From Rhodothermaceae bacterium (GTDB lineage: Bacteria > Bacteroidota > Rhodothermia > Rhodothermales > Bin80): DNA of 64,000 nt. The translations under genes were made by a program, and so were the position numbers. The stretch spans positions 62,001-126,000 of the forward strand of contig VXSC01000036.1 of assembly GCA_009838195.1 (NCBI GenBank), read 5' to 3'. Shown piece by piece: positions 17,569-25,791 of this stretch. Below the pieces are notes generated by a model that did not search any database, was not told the DNA's origin, and saw only the letters and a program-made list of their open reading frames with translations. Numbering within the stretch: the first letter of the stretch is position 1; each line of letters opens with the position of its first letter.

Positions 17569-17975
17569 TTCCCAGCCACTTCATTGCATTGGGGAAATAT
17601 GAACATCTGCGGCATCCGAGCCGTGTGCATTCTCCTTCATGCAGATGTAATCCACAAAGCGGATATTCAGTCGGATGCGAATGGCTCAAGCATCGCCTAG
17701 ATTCACGCTCGCAGATGAGGTTCCTGTGGTGACAGCGGTAACGATGCTCGTTCTCTTTGTACAACCGTTATTCAAAGCCTGATCACCGTCACATATGTCA
17801 GATTCTCTGCCTCTTCGTATCTTGCGCACACCAGAGACCGGAATGAGGTTCTATGCAGATGTCTGATCAACGAATGAACTCAGTTGGAAACTCTATGAGA
17901 CTATAAATCAGGAGTACCCTTAGATCAGCCATGGACGCTTTCGTGACTTTTCCCCACGTGGTCAATTTTTGAAGC
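17569..17975. other. 407-bp intergenic region without recognised feature
   Basis: The stretch between the receptor and the small PH-like gene contains only short ORFs without coding character in any frame. I saw no tRNA-like fold, strong hairpin with U-run or repeat. A promoter for the downstream three-gene run is expected in its last part but no box could be assigned. Confidence 0.5.
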
Positions 17976-18338
17976 ATGCGCAAGAAAAATAAGGTTGAAG
18001 TTGAACGGATCCTGAACAAGGAGGCGATCCTCTACAAAGATCGTGTGCTGAGCGACGTTGCTTTAGACTGTAAGCCACGCAAATCTACACTCCTTCATAC
18101 AGCCTCACGCCTATTGCTCTACTCCAGAACCCCAATGGGGTTGCAACTCACCGTCGCTCGTTACAAGGAGGTGGAGCATATCACCTCAGGGAAAAAAAAA
18201 GGGAAACACTATGTCCAACTTCTAGGAGAAGGTTCTCGTGTACTACTTCTTTTTGACTCCAAATCTTCCCGAGAGACCTACAAAGATCTCTGTGCAGCAA
18301 TTATCGAAAACAATCGTATACAAGGGACGGAAGATTGA
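17976..18338 (+). CDS. Small PH-like domain protein of unknown function
   Basis: A 120-residue soluble, basic protein with no signal peptide or membrane helix. Its pattern of alternating hydrophobic strands (SRLLLYSRTPMGLQLTVARYKEVEHI, HYVQLLGEGSRVLLLFD) and a final helix (SRETYKDLCAAII) resembles bacterial PH-like folds, but I cannot name a family. It overlaps the next gene's TTG start by 3-4 bp and is the first of three tightly packed genes (with the LpxH-like phosphatase and a glycosyltransferase), so an envelope role is possible by context only. Confidence 0.65.
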   Translation: MRKKNKVEVERILNKEAILYKDRVLSDVALDCKPRKSTLLHTASRLLLYSRTPMGLQLTVARYKEVEHITSGKKKGKHYVQLLGEGSRVLLLFDSKSSRETYKDLCAAIIENNRIQGTED

Positions 18339-19219
18339 ATCGTATCAGTCCATCCCAACTCGTACTGCCCCAACAGCTTGCGATTCCCTTAATGAGCGGT
18401 GTAAAACACTATCGCACAATTTGGCTGTCCGACTTTCATCTTGGCACGAAAGATACAAAAGCAGCCTATCTGCTTGATTTTCTTCGACACAACGAAAGCG
18501 ATACGCTTTACCTCGTGGGAGATATCTTTGACGGCTGGGCCCTTTCCCGCTCATGGCATTGGGATCAATTCCATAATAACGTAATCCAAAAGATTCTGCG
18601 CAAAGCTCGGAAAGGAACCCGCGTGATTTATCTACCGGGAAATCATGATGAATTCGCCCGGGATTACCTCGGGCTACGGTTGGGGAGAATCCATATAAAA
18701 CAAGAAGCCATGCATGTGACCGCCGATGGTCGTAAACTGCTTGTTTTGCATGGAGATGTCTTCGATGGGATGATCCGGCATGCACGCTGGCTCTCTGTGC
18801 TTGGCTCCAAAGCATATCGCGCTCTGCTTGTATCGAATCGCGGACTCAATCGAGCAAGACGGCTTCTTGGAATGCCTTACTGGTCACTTTCAGCATACAT
18901 GAAGCATCGGACGAAGCGTGCGGTTCAGGCCATTGCCGACTTTGAGAATGCAATGGTTGGAGTTGCAAAAGCGAATCACGCTGATGGAATTGTTTGTGGT
19001 CATGTTCATTTCGCTGAAATTCGCGAAATCGAATCCATCCTGTACGCAAACTCAGGAGACTGGATTGAAAGTTGCACAGGGCTGGTCGAACATTTTGATG
19101 GCCGATTGGAACTCCTGCACTGGGTAACGATGGATCATAAGCCTCAGCTGACCCGGGGCAATACGAATGGCGCACCGACTGATGTGATGATCAATACTGC
19201 GCCGGAAATGGCCCCTTAA
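18335..19219 (+). CDS. LpxH-like metallophosphatase (UDP-2,3-diacylglucosamine diphosphatase family)
   Basis: A calcineurin-like phosphoesterase with the ordered metal-binding motifs SDFHLG, GDIFDGW, PGNHDEF, LHGDVFD and GHVHFAE. The pattern fits the LpxH/YbbF branch that cleaves UDP-2,3-diacylglucosamine in lipid A synthesis, although longer Bacteroidota paralogs may act on other substrates. The TTG at 18335 overlaps the upstream stop (TTGA) and has a GGGACGGA purine run before it. ATG 18392 (MSGVKHYRTIWLSDFH) is a good alternative start. The next gene begins 1 bp after its stop. Confidence 0.85.
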   Translation: MNRISPSQLVLPQQLAIPLMSGVKHYRTIWLSDFHLGTKDTKAAYLLDFLRHNESDTLYLVGDIFDGWALSRSWHWDQFHNNVIQKILRKARKGTRVIYLPGNHDEFARDYLGLRLGRIHIKQEAMHVTADGRKLLVLHGDVFDGMIRHARWLSVLGSKAYRALLVSNRGLNRARRLLGMPYWSLSAYMKHRTKRAVQAIADFENAMVGVAKANHADGIVCGHVHFAEIREIESILYANSGDWIESCTGLVEHFDGRLELLHWVTMDHKPQLTRGNTNGAPTDVMINTAPEMAP

Positions 19220-19220
19220 C

Positions 19221-20330
19221 ATGGCTGGATTACGTGTTCTCTTCATTGTGCAGGGGGAAGGCCGCGGCCACTTGACTCAGGCACTCGCGCTTGCGTCCAT
19301 ACTCCGCAGATCAGGGCACTCTGTTTGCAAAGCAGTGGTAAGCCAAGGGGGAGATCTTGCCCTTCCCGACTATTTTGAGGAATGTCTAGAAACCCCTGTC
19401 ATACAGGTGCCAAGCGGGCGTTTCTTTGTCAATCAGGAAACCCGGAGCATTGACTGGGGGCGTACGTTGGTCAATAACAGCTTCCGATGGAACGAATTCA
19501 ACCGCAGCTTTGCAATCCTTAGCGAAATACTCCAGACGGAACATCCGGATATCATTGTAAACTTCTTTGAGCCACTTGCTGGATTTTTCATGTTACGTGA
19601 GCGCCCGAAAATCCCGATGGTTGCAGTGGGGCATCAATTTATGTTTCTGCATCCCCAGTACCAGTTCCCGGCTGGCTTCGAGGTACAGAAAATTTCAGCT
19701 ATGACTTTCACGCGCTTAACCGGATTGGGTGCCGAGCGCCGAATGGCACTTTCCCTCTATGATGCCCCGCCCCTTCCAGAGAAAAAAATCGTCGTGATGC
19801 CGCCCCTGCTCAGGGATGAGTTGTTCGAATTGCCCGAAGATGTGTCCGAACCTTATTTCCTGATCTATCTGTATCATCACAGCCTCAGCAAAGATGTAGT
19901 CGCCTGGCACGAGCGCAACCCCACTTACCGGCTACACTGTTTTTGGAATAACGCCCAGGCCGAAGAAATCACGCATCACAGTGATACGCTCACCTTCCAT
20001 CGCCTGCATGGCAGTCGCTTTCTGGAAATGATGGCACGCTGTCAGGGTATTGTCACCACCTCAGGATTCGAAACGATGGCAGAAGCCATGTACCTTCGTA
20101 AACCCCTCATGCTCAACCCCCTTCATAAACATTTCGAACAGCACTGCAACGGGGTGGACGGCACAAATCTTGGTGCGGCCATACAAACTGATGACCTGAA
20201 TCTAGATCGATTGGTCGAATTTATTCCGAAATACAACTATGATGCGACCGAACTTCGATCCTGGATCGGAAAAGCAGAAGAAATGTACGTTCGTGAGCTG
20301 GAAATGGTGGCGTCTATGAAAGTCTCATAG
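19221..20330 (+). CDS. Glycosyltransferase, GT28/MurG-like fold
   Basis: A 369-residue cytoplasmic or membrane-associated transferase. The N terminus is typical (LRVLFIVQGEGRGHLTQALALASIL), with the GxGRGHLTQA loop of GT28-like enzymes. The C-terminal half holds the nucleotide-sugar site (GIVTTSGFETMAEAMYLRKPLMLNPLHKHFEQHCNG). It follows the LpxH-like gene by 1 bp, suggesting a joint role in lipid or surface glycan synthesis. Acceptor and sugar are not determined. Confidence 0.83.
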   Translation: MAGLRVLFIVQGEGRGHLTQALALASILRRSGHSVCKAVVSQGGDLALPDYFEECLETPVIQVPSGRFFVNQETRSIDWGRTLVNNSFRWNEFNRSFAILSEILQTEHPDIIVNFFEPLAGFFMLRERPKIPMVAVGHQFMFLHPQYQFPAGFEVQKISAMTFTRLTGLGAERRMALSLYDAPPLPEKKIVVMPPLLRDELFELPEDVSEPYFLIYLYHHSLSKDVVAWHERNPTYRLHCFWNNAQAEEITHHSDTLTFHRLHGSRFLEMMARCQGIVTTSGFETMAEAMYLRKPLMLNPLHKHFEQHCNGVDGTNLGAAIQTDDLNLDRLVEFIPKYNYDATELRSWIGKAEEMYVRELEMVASMKVS

Positions 20331-20350
20331 ACGTACTTTCTGGACGTCTA
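20328..20350 (+). terminator. Weak hairpin after glycosyltransferase gene
   Basis: TAGACGT (20328-20334, including the stop codon) and ACGTCTA (20344-20350) form a 7-bp perfect inverted repeat with a 9-nt loop. There is no U-run after it, so intrinsic termination is doubtful; it may only stall or protect the 3' end. The rest of 20351-20495 shows nothing recognisable. Confidence 0.25.
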
Positions 20351-20495
20351 AATCCGCGTTACTTACCACCCTGCATCCACTACTGGCTGCATCCCCGACT
20401 CACCCCTGTCCACCGGGCCATGGCAGTCTTTTGACTACATCGACGCTATTGCCAAATACAAGTGCCACAGCCTTCCAGTCTCGGCAAATTCGGCA

Positions 20496-20627
20496 CTATC
20501 CTCCTAGAGAATGATGCACCTGATGCTCCCGTTGCTCCCGATCCCTGCGTGCCCAGATAGCTACACTGATTGCTGCAGTCATGAGTCCCGCAATCCCGAA
20601 GACATGCCAATAATTGCGCTTTTTCAT
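20496..20627 (-). CDS. Possible 43-residue single-pass membrane protein
   Basis: From ATG 20627 the frame reads MKKRNYWHVFGIAGL..., with a short basic N terminus, one hydrophobic helix (about 7-25, FGIAGLMTAAISVAIWA) and a charged His/Arg/Glu-rich tail (RRDREQREHQVHHSLGG). A good ribosome site, AAGGTG, lies 7 bp upstream of this ATG, while the longer frame upstream looks non-coding. The protein is unrecognised. It lies alone between a convergent gene pair, with 184 bp to the dehydrogenase gene end holding nothing else seen. Confidence 0.4.
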   Translation of the reverse strand: MKKRNYWHVFGIAGLMTAAISVAIWARRDREQREHQVHHSLGG

Positions 20628-20811
20628 CGTAGTCACCTTGCAGTTATGGAGGTTAAAAGATTTCAGCTCTGATGCCCTATCTACACATGCCGGGCCCGTT
20701 ACGATGAACGCAATCCTTGCTTTTGACCGTTTTTCTGCACCTCCCATGCAGTACCCCGCCCACAGAACCGCTCCCTCATGTGCATTGCAAGAGGGACCAC
20801 AATAGCAACCA

Positions 20812-22149
20812 CTACAGCTTCACCTGTTCCTGCGAATATTGCAGAATCTCATCCTGTTCCCGATGCAATGTAGCACGCGTATCTACGACCAATCGGGCCC
20901 GTGCATACAATTCCGCCCAATCGTAACTGGCATGATCCGTAGCAATCAACACACAATCGGCCAACTCCAGAGCACGATCCAGGTCAGTAACGGAGACCAT
21001 TTCCAGTTCATCCAAGGTGAACGCCGATACAAGAGGATCGTGATAACTGATTTCCGCTCCCTTATCTCTGAGTAATTTCAGGATATCTAATGCCGGAGAT
21101 TCCCGTAAATCACCCACATCTTTTTTGTACGCAACACCAATGACCAGAACATTACTTCCACGGAGCGGCTTACCGTCCTCATTAAGGATATCCTGTATAC
21201 AGTGTACCCAATACTTCGGCATCGCGGTGTTGATTTCAGTTGCCAACTCAATGAACCGGGCAGTGTAGCCGAGTGTACGCAGCTTCCAGGATAGGTACTG
21301 CGGGTCAATCGGGATGCAGTGTCCACCTAAACCGGGACCAGGCAAAAATTTCATGAACCCGAACGGTTTGGTTGCCGCAGCTTCAATCACTTCCCAAGCA
21401 TTCAACCCAAGTTTGTCACAAATCAAAAGCACTTCATTCGCCAAACCAATATTGACGGCTCGAAACGTATTTTCCACTAACTTGGTAAGTTCAGCCGCCT
21501 CGGTACTCGATACGGGGACAACCGACTCAATCGCGGACTCGTAGAGCGCTTGGCCCACCTGAAGGCATGATGATGTCACACCTCCCATGACCTTTGGTGT
21601 ATTTTTGGTGGTCCAGTTTTTACGCCCCGGGTCCACACGCTCCGGAGAAAAGCATAGAAAAAAGTCCTTTCCGACTTCTAGATTCATGGCCTCCTGATGG
21701 AAGCGGGGTAAGATTACTTCTGTGGTAGTACCCGGGTACGTCGTACTCTCCAACACGATAATCATCCCTGGATGAAGATGCCTCGCGATCGCATCCGTAG
21801 CGCTCAAAATATGTGAAATATCCGGCGCTCCCGTTTTGCGAAGTGGTGTGGGAACACAAATACTGACCGAATCACATGTATCAAGAATATTGAAGTCGCT
21901 GGTGGCACTCAACGAACCACTTGCCACTAGTGGTGCCAAACGGTCGTTGGGGATATCCTCTATATACGAGGCACCACGATTTATCAGACGTACCTTCTTT
22001 TCGTCAACATCAATCCCAATGACACTGAATCCTGCCTCGGCAAAGGCAGCCGCCAACGGCAACCCCACATATCCCAATCCTAATACAGCGACACGAAGAT
22101 CACGTGACGCGATCCTGTCTTCTATGGATTGCTGCACTGTTTTACTCAT
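20812..22149 (-). CDS. Nucleotide-sugar dehydrogenase (UDP-HexNAc 6-dehydrogenase, WecC/TviB/WbpA type)
   Basis: NAD-dependent oxidation of a UDP-N-acetylhexosamine to its uronic acid. Residues 17-45 hold the Rossmann fingerprint (AVLGLGYVGLPLAAAFAEAGFSVIGIDVD). ESTTYPGTT and CFSPERVDPG mark this subfamily rather than Ugd, and GGHCIPIDPQYLSWK contains the catalytic Cys. It ends with the UDP-binding C-terminal domain (GVAYKKDVGDLRESPALDIL). Length 445 is typical. It starts 6 bp after sat-cysC and is the last gene of a minus-strand run beginning with ugd; the run likely supplies precursors for an acidic surface glycan. Confidence 0.9.
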   Translation of the reverse strand: MSKTVQQSIEDRIASRDLRVAVLGLGYVGLPLAAAFAEAGFSVIGIDVDEKKVRLINRGASYIEDIPNDRLAPLVASGSLSATSDFNILDTCDSVSICVPTPLRKTGAPDISHILSATDAIARHLHPGMIIVLESTTYPGTTTEVILPRFHQEAMNLEVGKDFFLCFSPERVDPGRKNWTTKNTPKVMGGVTSSCLQVGQALYESAIESVVPVSSTEAAELTKLVENTFRAVNIGLANEVLLICDKLGLNAWEVIEAAATKPFGFMKFLPGPGLGGHCIPIDPQYLSWKLRTLGYTARFIELATEINTAMPKYWVHCIQDILNEDGKPLRGSNVLVIGVAYKKDVGDLRESPALDILKLLRDKGAEISYHDPLVSAFTLDELEMVSVTDLDRALELADCVLIATDHASYDWAELYARARLVVDTRATLHREQDEILQYSQEQVKL

Positions 22150-22155
22150 ATCTAT

Positions 22156-23868
22156 CTAAATCAAAAATTCCAATTCTCTCAGCTTCTTTACGACGAGAGC
22201 AGTGCTTTCTTCGACCGTTTCCTTGTCGGTTTTACAAACAACTTCTGGGATTTCAGGTATCTCATATGGATCATCAATTCCAGTAAATCCTTTGATCATT
22301 CCGGCACGCGCCTTCGCGTAGAGTCCCTTGACATCCCTACGCTCACAGACCTCTATCGGTGCATCAACAAATACTTCAATGTATCCCCCTTCACGTTCAA
22401 TCCGCCTGCGATTAATTGCTCTGTCTTCTTCATAGGGAGCGATTGGAGCACAAATAACAACTCCTCGGTGTTTGACGATTTCAGAAGCAACATAGCCAAT
22501 GCGCTGTACATTTGTAGACCGATCTATTTTGGAAAAACCAAGCCCCTTACTAAGATAAGTACGAACGACATCCCCATCTAACAAGGTGACCGGGCAAGAG
22601 AGGATCTCCAAAAGTCGTGCCTGCAGCGCATTTGCGATTGTAGACTTTCCCGACCCGGATAATCCGGTCAAAAACACTGCAAATCCCTGCTGCCCCCGAG
22701 GGGGATATGTTTTTTGTAATTCTTCAATGACACCCGGGTAGGAAAACCACTCGGGAATCTCTTCACCCCTGGCGAGCATGCCGCGCAGCTCTGTTCCAGA
22801 AATATCCAAAGTTGTTTCATTCTCTGCTACTTCATCGATCGGCTTGTATGAATCTGACGCCGGTACATAGACCATCAAACGGAACGGTACGACCTCCATT
22901 CCCAATTCCTCCGTATGGGCTTTCACCAGTTCCTGTGCATCGTAAGGTCCATAAAAAGGGGTTCCCCCTTTCATCTTGCCAGGACCGGCATGATCCCGGC
23001 CGATAATGAGATGCGTGCAACCATAGTTTTTGCGAATAATTGCGTGCCAGAGTGCCTCTCTTGGTCCACCCATCCTCATTGCCAGTGGCAATAGACTCAG
23101 TGATGCCTGCCCCTTCGGATAATAATCCAGTAGCCTCCTGTAGCTTCTTACACGGGTATAATGATCTATGTCACCTGGTTTTGTCATTCCCACTACCGGG
23201 TGAATTAGCAACTGTGCATCTATGTCCCTTGAAGCCCTGTCGGTGAGCTCCTTATGAGCCCTGTGCATGGGGTTCCGTGTCTGAAACGCTACAATCCGGG
23301 AACGTCCGCGGGACTGAAAAAAATTGCGTAGCTGCCTGGGCGTATGACGAAGATCAAGAAAGTCATAATGCGGCGGCATTTGGATCCCTTCCAAATCACC
23401 ACCCAGATAATAGGAGCCTGCCTGGTTCATCAGGTATGCTACCGCGGGGTGCTCAGGGCTGGTGGTTCCGAATACTTTTTCTGCCTCTGCCTCCTTATCC
23501 GGCTTCCATAGATCTCCAACATGAAGGATTGCCAAAGGCACCCCAGTAATATCACGCAGCGCAACTCGATCGTGCCCCCTAATCCGCTGCACATCCGCTT
23601 CTGTAATATCGAGGGTGATGGGCATTGGCCAAAGTGTACCACACGAGAGGCGCATACGCTCCAATACACTATCGTAATCACGCTGATTCAGAAAGCCTCT
23701 CAGCGGAGAAAAACCCCCACAGAGCAGTAATTCAAGATCGCATAACTGCCTCCCCGTCAGGGTGATTGATGGAATGTTTACGGATTCGTTTTTAAGAACA
23801 TCCGCACGCTCGTTCTCAACAACGAGTTCCAAAATTGAACCTCCATGAGGATCAATTAACGTCAGCAT
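22156..23868 (-). CDS. Bifunctional ATP sulfurylase / APS kinase
   Basis: Activates sulfate to APS and then PAPS. Residues 1-385 are the monomeric-type sulfurylase (QTRNPMHRAHKEL, IIGRDHAGPG). Residues about 390-570 are APS kinase with a P-loop (GLSGSGKSTIANAL) and DGDVVRTYLSKGLGFSK. The single-chain fusion differs from the CysD/CysN heterodimer of proteobacteria. It lies between an SLC13 permease (135 bp upstream) and a nucleotide-sugar dehydrogenase (6 bp downstream). No PAPS reductase or sulfite reductase is nearby, so PAPS may serve sulfation of glycans as well as assimilation. Confidence 0.95.
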   Translation of the reverse strand: MLTLIDPHGGSILELVVENERADVLKNESVNIPSITLTGRQLCDLELLLCGGFSPLRGFLNQRDYDSVLERMRLSCGTLWPMPITLDITEADVQRIRGHDRVALRDITGVPLAILHVGDLWKPDKEAEAEKVFGTTSPEHPAVAYLMNQAGSYYLGGDLEGIQMPPHYDFLDLRHTPRQLRNFFQSRGRSRIVAFQTRNPMHRAHKELTDRASRDIDAQLLIHPVVGMTKPGDIDHYTRVRSYRRLLDYYPKGQASLSLLPLAMRMGGPREALWHAIIRKNYGCTHLIIGRDHAGPGKMKGGTPFYGPYDAQELVKAHTEELGMEVVPFRLMVYVPASDSYKPIDEVAENETTLDISGTELRGMLARGEEIPEWFSYPGVIEELQKTYPPRGQQGFAVFLTGLSGSGKSTIANALQARLLEILSCPVTLLDGDVVRTYLSKGLGFSKIDRSTNVQRIGYVASEIVKHRGVVICAPIAPYEEDRAINRRRIEREGGYIEVFVDAPIEVCERRDVKGLYAKARAGMIKGFTGIDDPYEIPEIPEVVCKTDKETVEESTALVVKKLRELEFLI

Positions 23869-23907
23869 CAGCGTAGATTAATTCTGTGTCCAATCGGTAA
23901 ATATGGA

Positions 23908-23944
23908 GGAGCGCTCCGCCGCTTAATTAAAAGCGAACCGGTTC
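23908..23944. promoter_or_regulatory. Two 10-bp perfect palindromes upstream of sat-cysC
   Basis: GGAGCGCTCC (23908-23917) and GAACCGGTTC (23935-23944) are both perfect palindromes, centred 27 bp apart, 40-76 bp upstream of the sulfurylase/kinase start and inside the 134-bp gap after the permease. They are placed as operators for a local promoter would be. No regulator is known to bind such sites here, so this is a position-based suggestion. Confidence 0.25.
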
Positions 23945-24002
23945 ACTATTGACAGAGAAATTTGTTCTGTTTGATTGAACTTCCTGGATTACTGCTCCCC
24001 GC

Positions 24003-25766
24003 TTAGAACCACTTCACAGATATAATCGTCACTGCTGTGATCATGATCAATAAACTGATTGGTAGACCAACTCGTAAATAATCACGGACCTTGTAGTTCC
24101 CGGCTGCCATAACCATTAAGTTCGTCTGGTACCCCACCGGAGTCATAAAGCTGGCGGCTGCGGCAACAGCTACGGCCAGTATAAAAGCTTTGGGGTCTGC
24201 ATCCAAAGTGGTTGCCATTCCAAGGGCAACCGGCAGCATCAACACCGCTGCCGCTTTGTTTGCAATTAACTCTGTCATAATATTGGTACAGGCATATAGC
24301 CCTATCAGCGCCAAAATCGGATTCACGGTGGCCATACTTGTCAGAATCTGAGCGAGTCCCTCTGCAAGGCCAGTCTTCTCGGCCGCGACACCAAGCCCTA
24401 GAGCTGCTGCAATTAGCAGCAATACCTGCAAGTCCAGGGCATTACGAGCAGTTGTAATCCCGATGCAGCGTGTCACAACCATGGCCAACGCTCCTCCAAA
24501 TGCAACCGTAGGTAGCGGAGCCAGCTGCATCGCAATCATAACAATCATCGTGACCAGAATCCCCAGTGACAACACAAGTTGTCTCTTGGGGGGCTTCCCG
24601 TGAGATGCTCCGCGAGGCAACACATAGTAGAACTCTGTGTGGCTTGCATTCCAACGATCCTCAAAACCTGCCACCGCACCAACCAGAATCAGGTCTCCGG
24701 CTTTCAGGGTAATATCCGTCATTGCTCCCTCTAGCCCTCCTGCCCTCTGTTGTACGGCTAGGACAACCCCACCGTAGGTTGACAAAAAATCTACATCTTT
24801 GAGTGATTTTCCAACCAGATTGGAGGTCTCACTAATCACCGCCTCATACATTGGAAGTAGATTCTTTGTCCGCTCTTTGGCAATTGCTACACCAGGCTCT
24901 AAACCAGGTCTAAGCAGGAGGTTTTCAAATATGGAGACATCTCCGCTAAAGCACAGCACATCCCTCTGCCCCAGAACGAATTGCCGATCAACAGGCATAA
25001 TGTGCTTCCCCCGCCGCACCTGAACGATAGTGGATTCGTTATCGGTGTCCAGTTTCGCCTGATCTAATGTCTTCCCTGCAAAAGGAGAGCCCTCCGAAAT
25101 ACGAATTTCAAACAAACATTGCTGAAGACGAGAACGCGTGAACACAGGCTCACTGGCCCGATCTGGTAAAAGCCGCACGCCAAAAAAGGTCAGGAATATC
25201 AATACGACAACTGCCGCCGGCAACCCAATCAAGGAAAAATCAAAAAGCCCCAGTGGAGGGAGATCATACCCCTCTACCAAACCTGCAACCACAACATTCG
25301 TGGATGACCCCATTAAAGTAACCATCCCCCCAGCAATCGACGCATAGGATAGCGGGATCAACATTTTCGACGGAGAAATTTTGGACCGATATGCCCAGCG
25401 TTGCACAGGCTGCATCCACATTGCCACAACAGGCGTGTTGTTCATAAATGCCGAAACCAGTGCCGTTGGCACCATCATGCGAAGAAGCGCCAGAGGTAAA
25501 TGATGTACCTTGCGTAAGAGGCGCCATTCGATTCGACGCAGAAGTCCACTCTCCTCAATTCCCGCAGCAACCACAAATAGGGATGCAAGTGCAATCACCG
25601 CCCCATTCGAAAACCCCGCGAAGGCCTCAATGGGGGTGATGACCCCTGCCATCAATAGGACCCCCAGCGCACCCAAAAAAATCACGTCCGGCCTGGCAAG
25701 ATCCCTGATCAAGGCAATGGCAATCCCAATAATTGTGGCAATCGTTAGCCAGGCTTGCCAATCCAT
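24003..25766 (-). CDS. SLC13/DASS-type permease with two RCK-C domains, probable sulfate transporter
   Basis: A 587-residue inner-membrane transporter of the SLC13-like group. The membrane half-repeats (residues about 1-195 and 395-587) surround a central soluble part with two RCK_C/TrkA_C-like domains (about 215-290 and 305-385, including EIRISEGSPFAGKTL and VISETSNLVGKSLKDVDF). Conserved membrane segments include MNNTPVVAMWMQP, SYASIAGGMVTLMGSSTNVV and TPVGYQTNLMVM. In bacteria such proteins often carry sulfate or other small anions. The placement next to sat-cysC supports sulfate, but specificity is inferred. Confidence 0.87.
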   Translation of the reverse strand: MDWQAWLTIATIIGIAIALIRDLARPDVIFLGALGVLLMAGVITPIEAFAGFSNGAVIALASLFVVAAGIEESGLLRRIEWRLLRKVHHLPLALLRMMVPTALVSAFMNNTPVVAMWMQPVQRWAYRSKISPSKMLIPLSYASIAGGMVTLMGSSTNVVVAGLVEGYDLPPLGLFDFSLIGLPAAVVVLIFLTFFGVRLLPDRASEPVFTRSRLQQCLFEIRISEGSPFAGKTLDQAKLDTDNESTIVQVRRGKHIMPVDRQFVLGQRDVLCFSGDVSIFENLLLRPGLEPGVAIAKERTKNLLPMYEAVISETSNLVGKSLKDVDFLSTYGGVVLAVQQRAGGLEGAMTDITLKAGDLILVGAVAGFEDRWNASHTEFYYVLPRGASHGKPPKRQLVLSLGILVTMIVMIAMQLAPLPTVAFGGALAMVVTRCIGITTARNALDLQVLLLIAAALGLGVAAEKTGLAEGLAQILTSMATVNPILALIGLYACTNIMTELIANKAAAVLMLPVALGMATTLDADPKAFILAVAVAAAASFMTPVGYQTNLMVMAAGNYKVRDYLRVGLPISLLIMITAVTIISVKWF

Positions 25767-25791
25767 TCCTGCCTCAAGACACGATGAGAGA

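Noticed and set aside
17474-17764. Minus-strand frame overlapping the end of the receptor gene
   Set aside because: Cys/His-rich chance frame with no family resemblance; overlaps conserved barrel coding.
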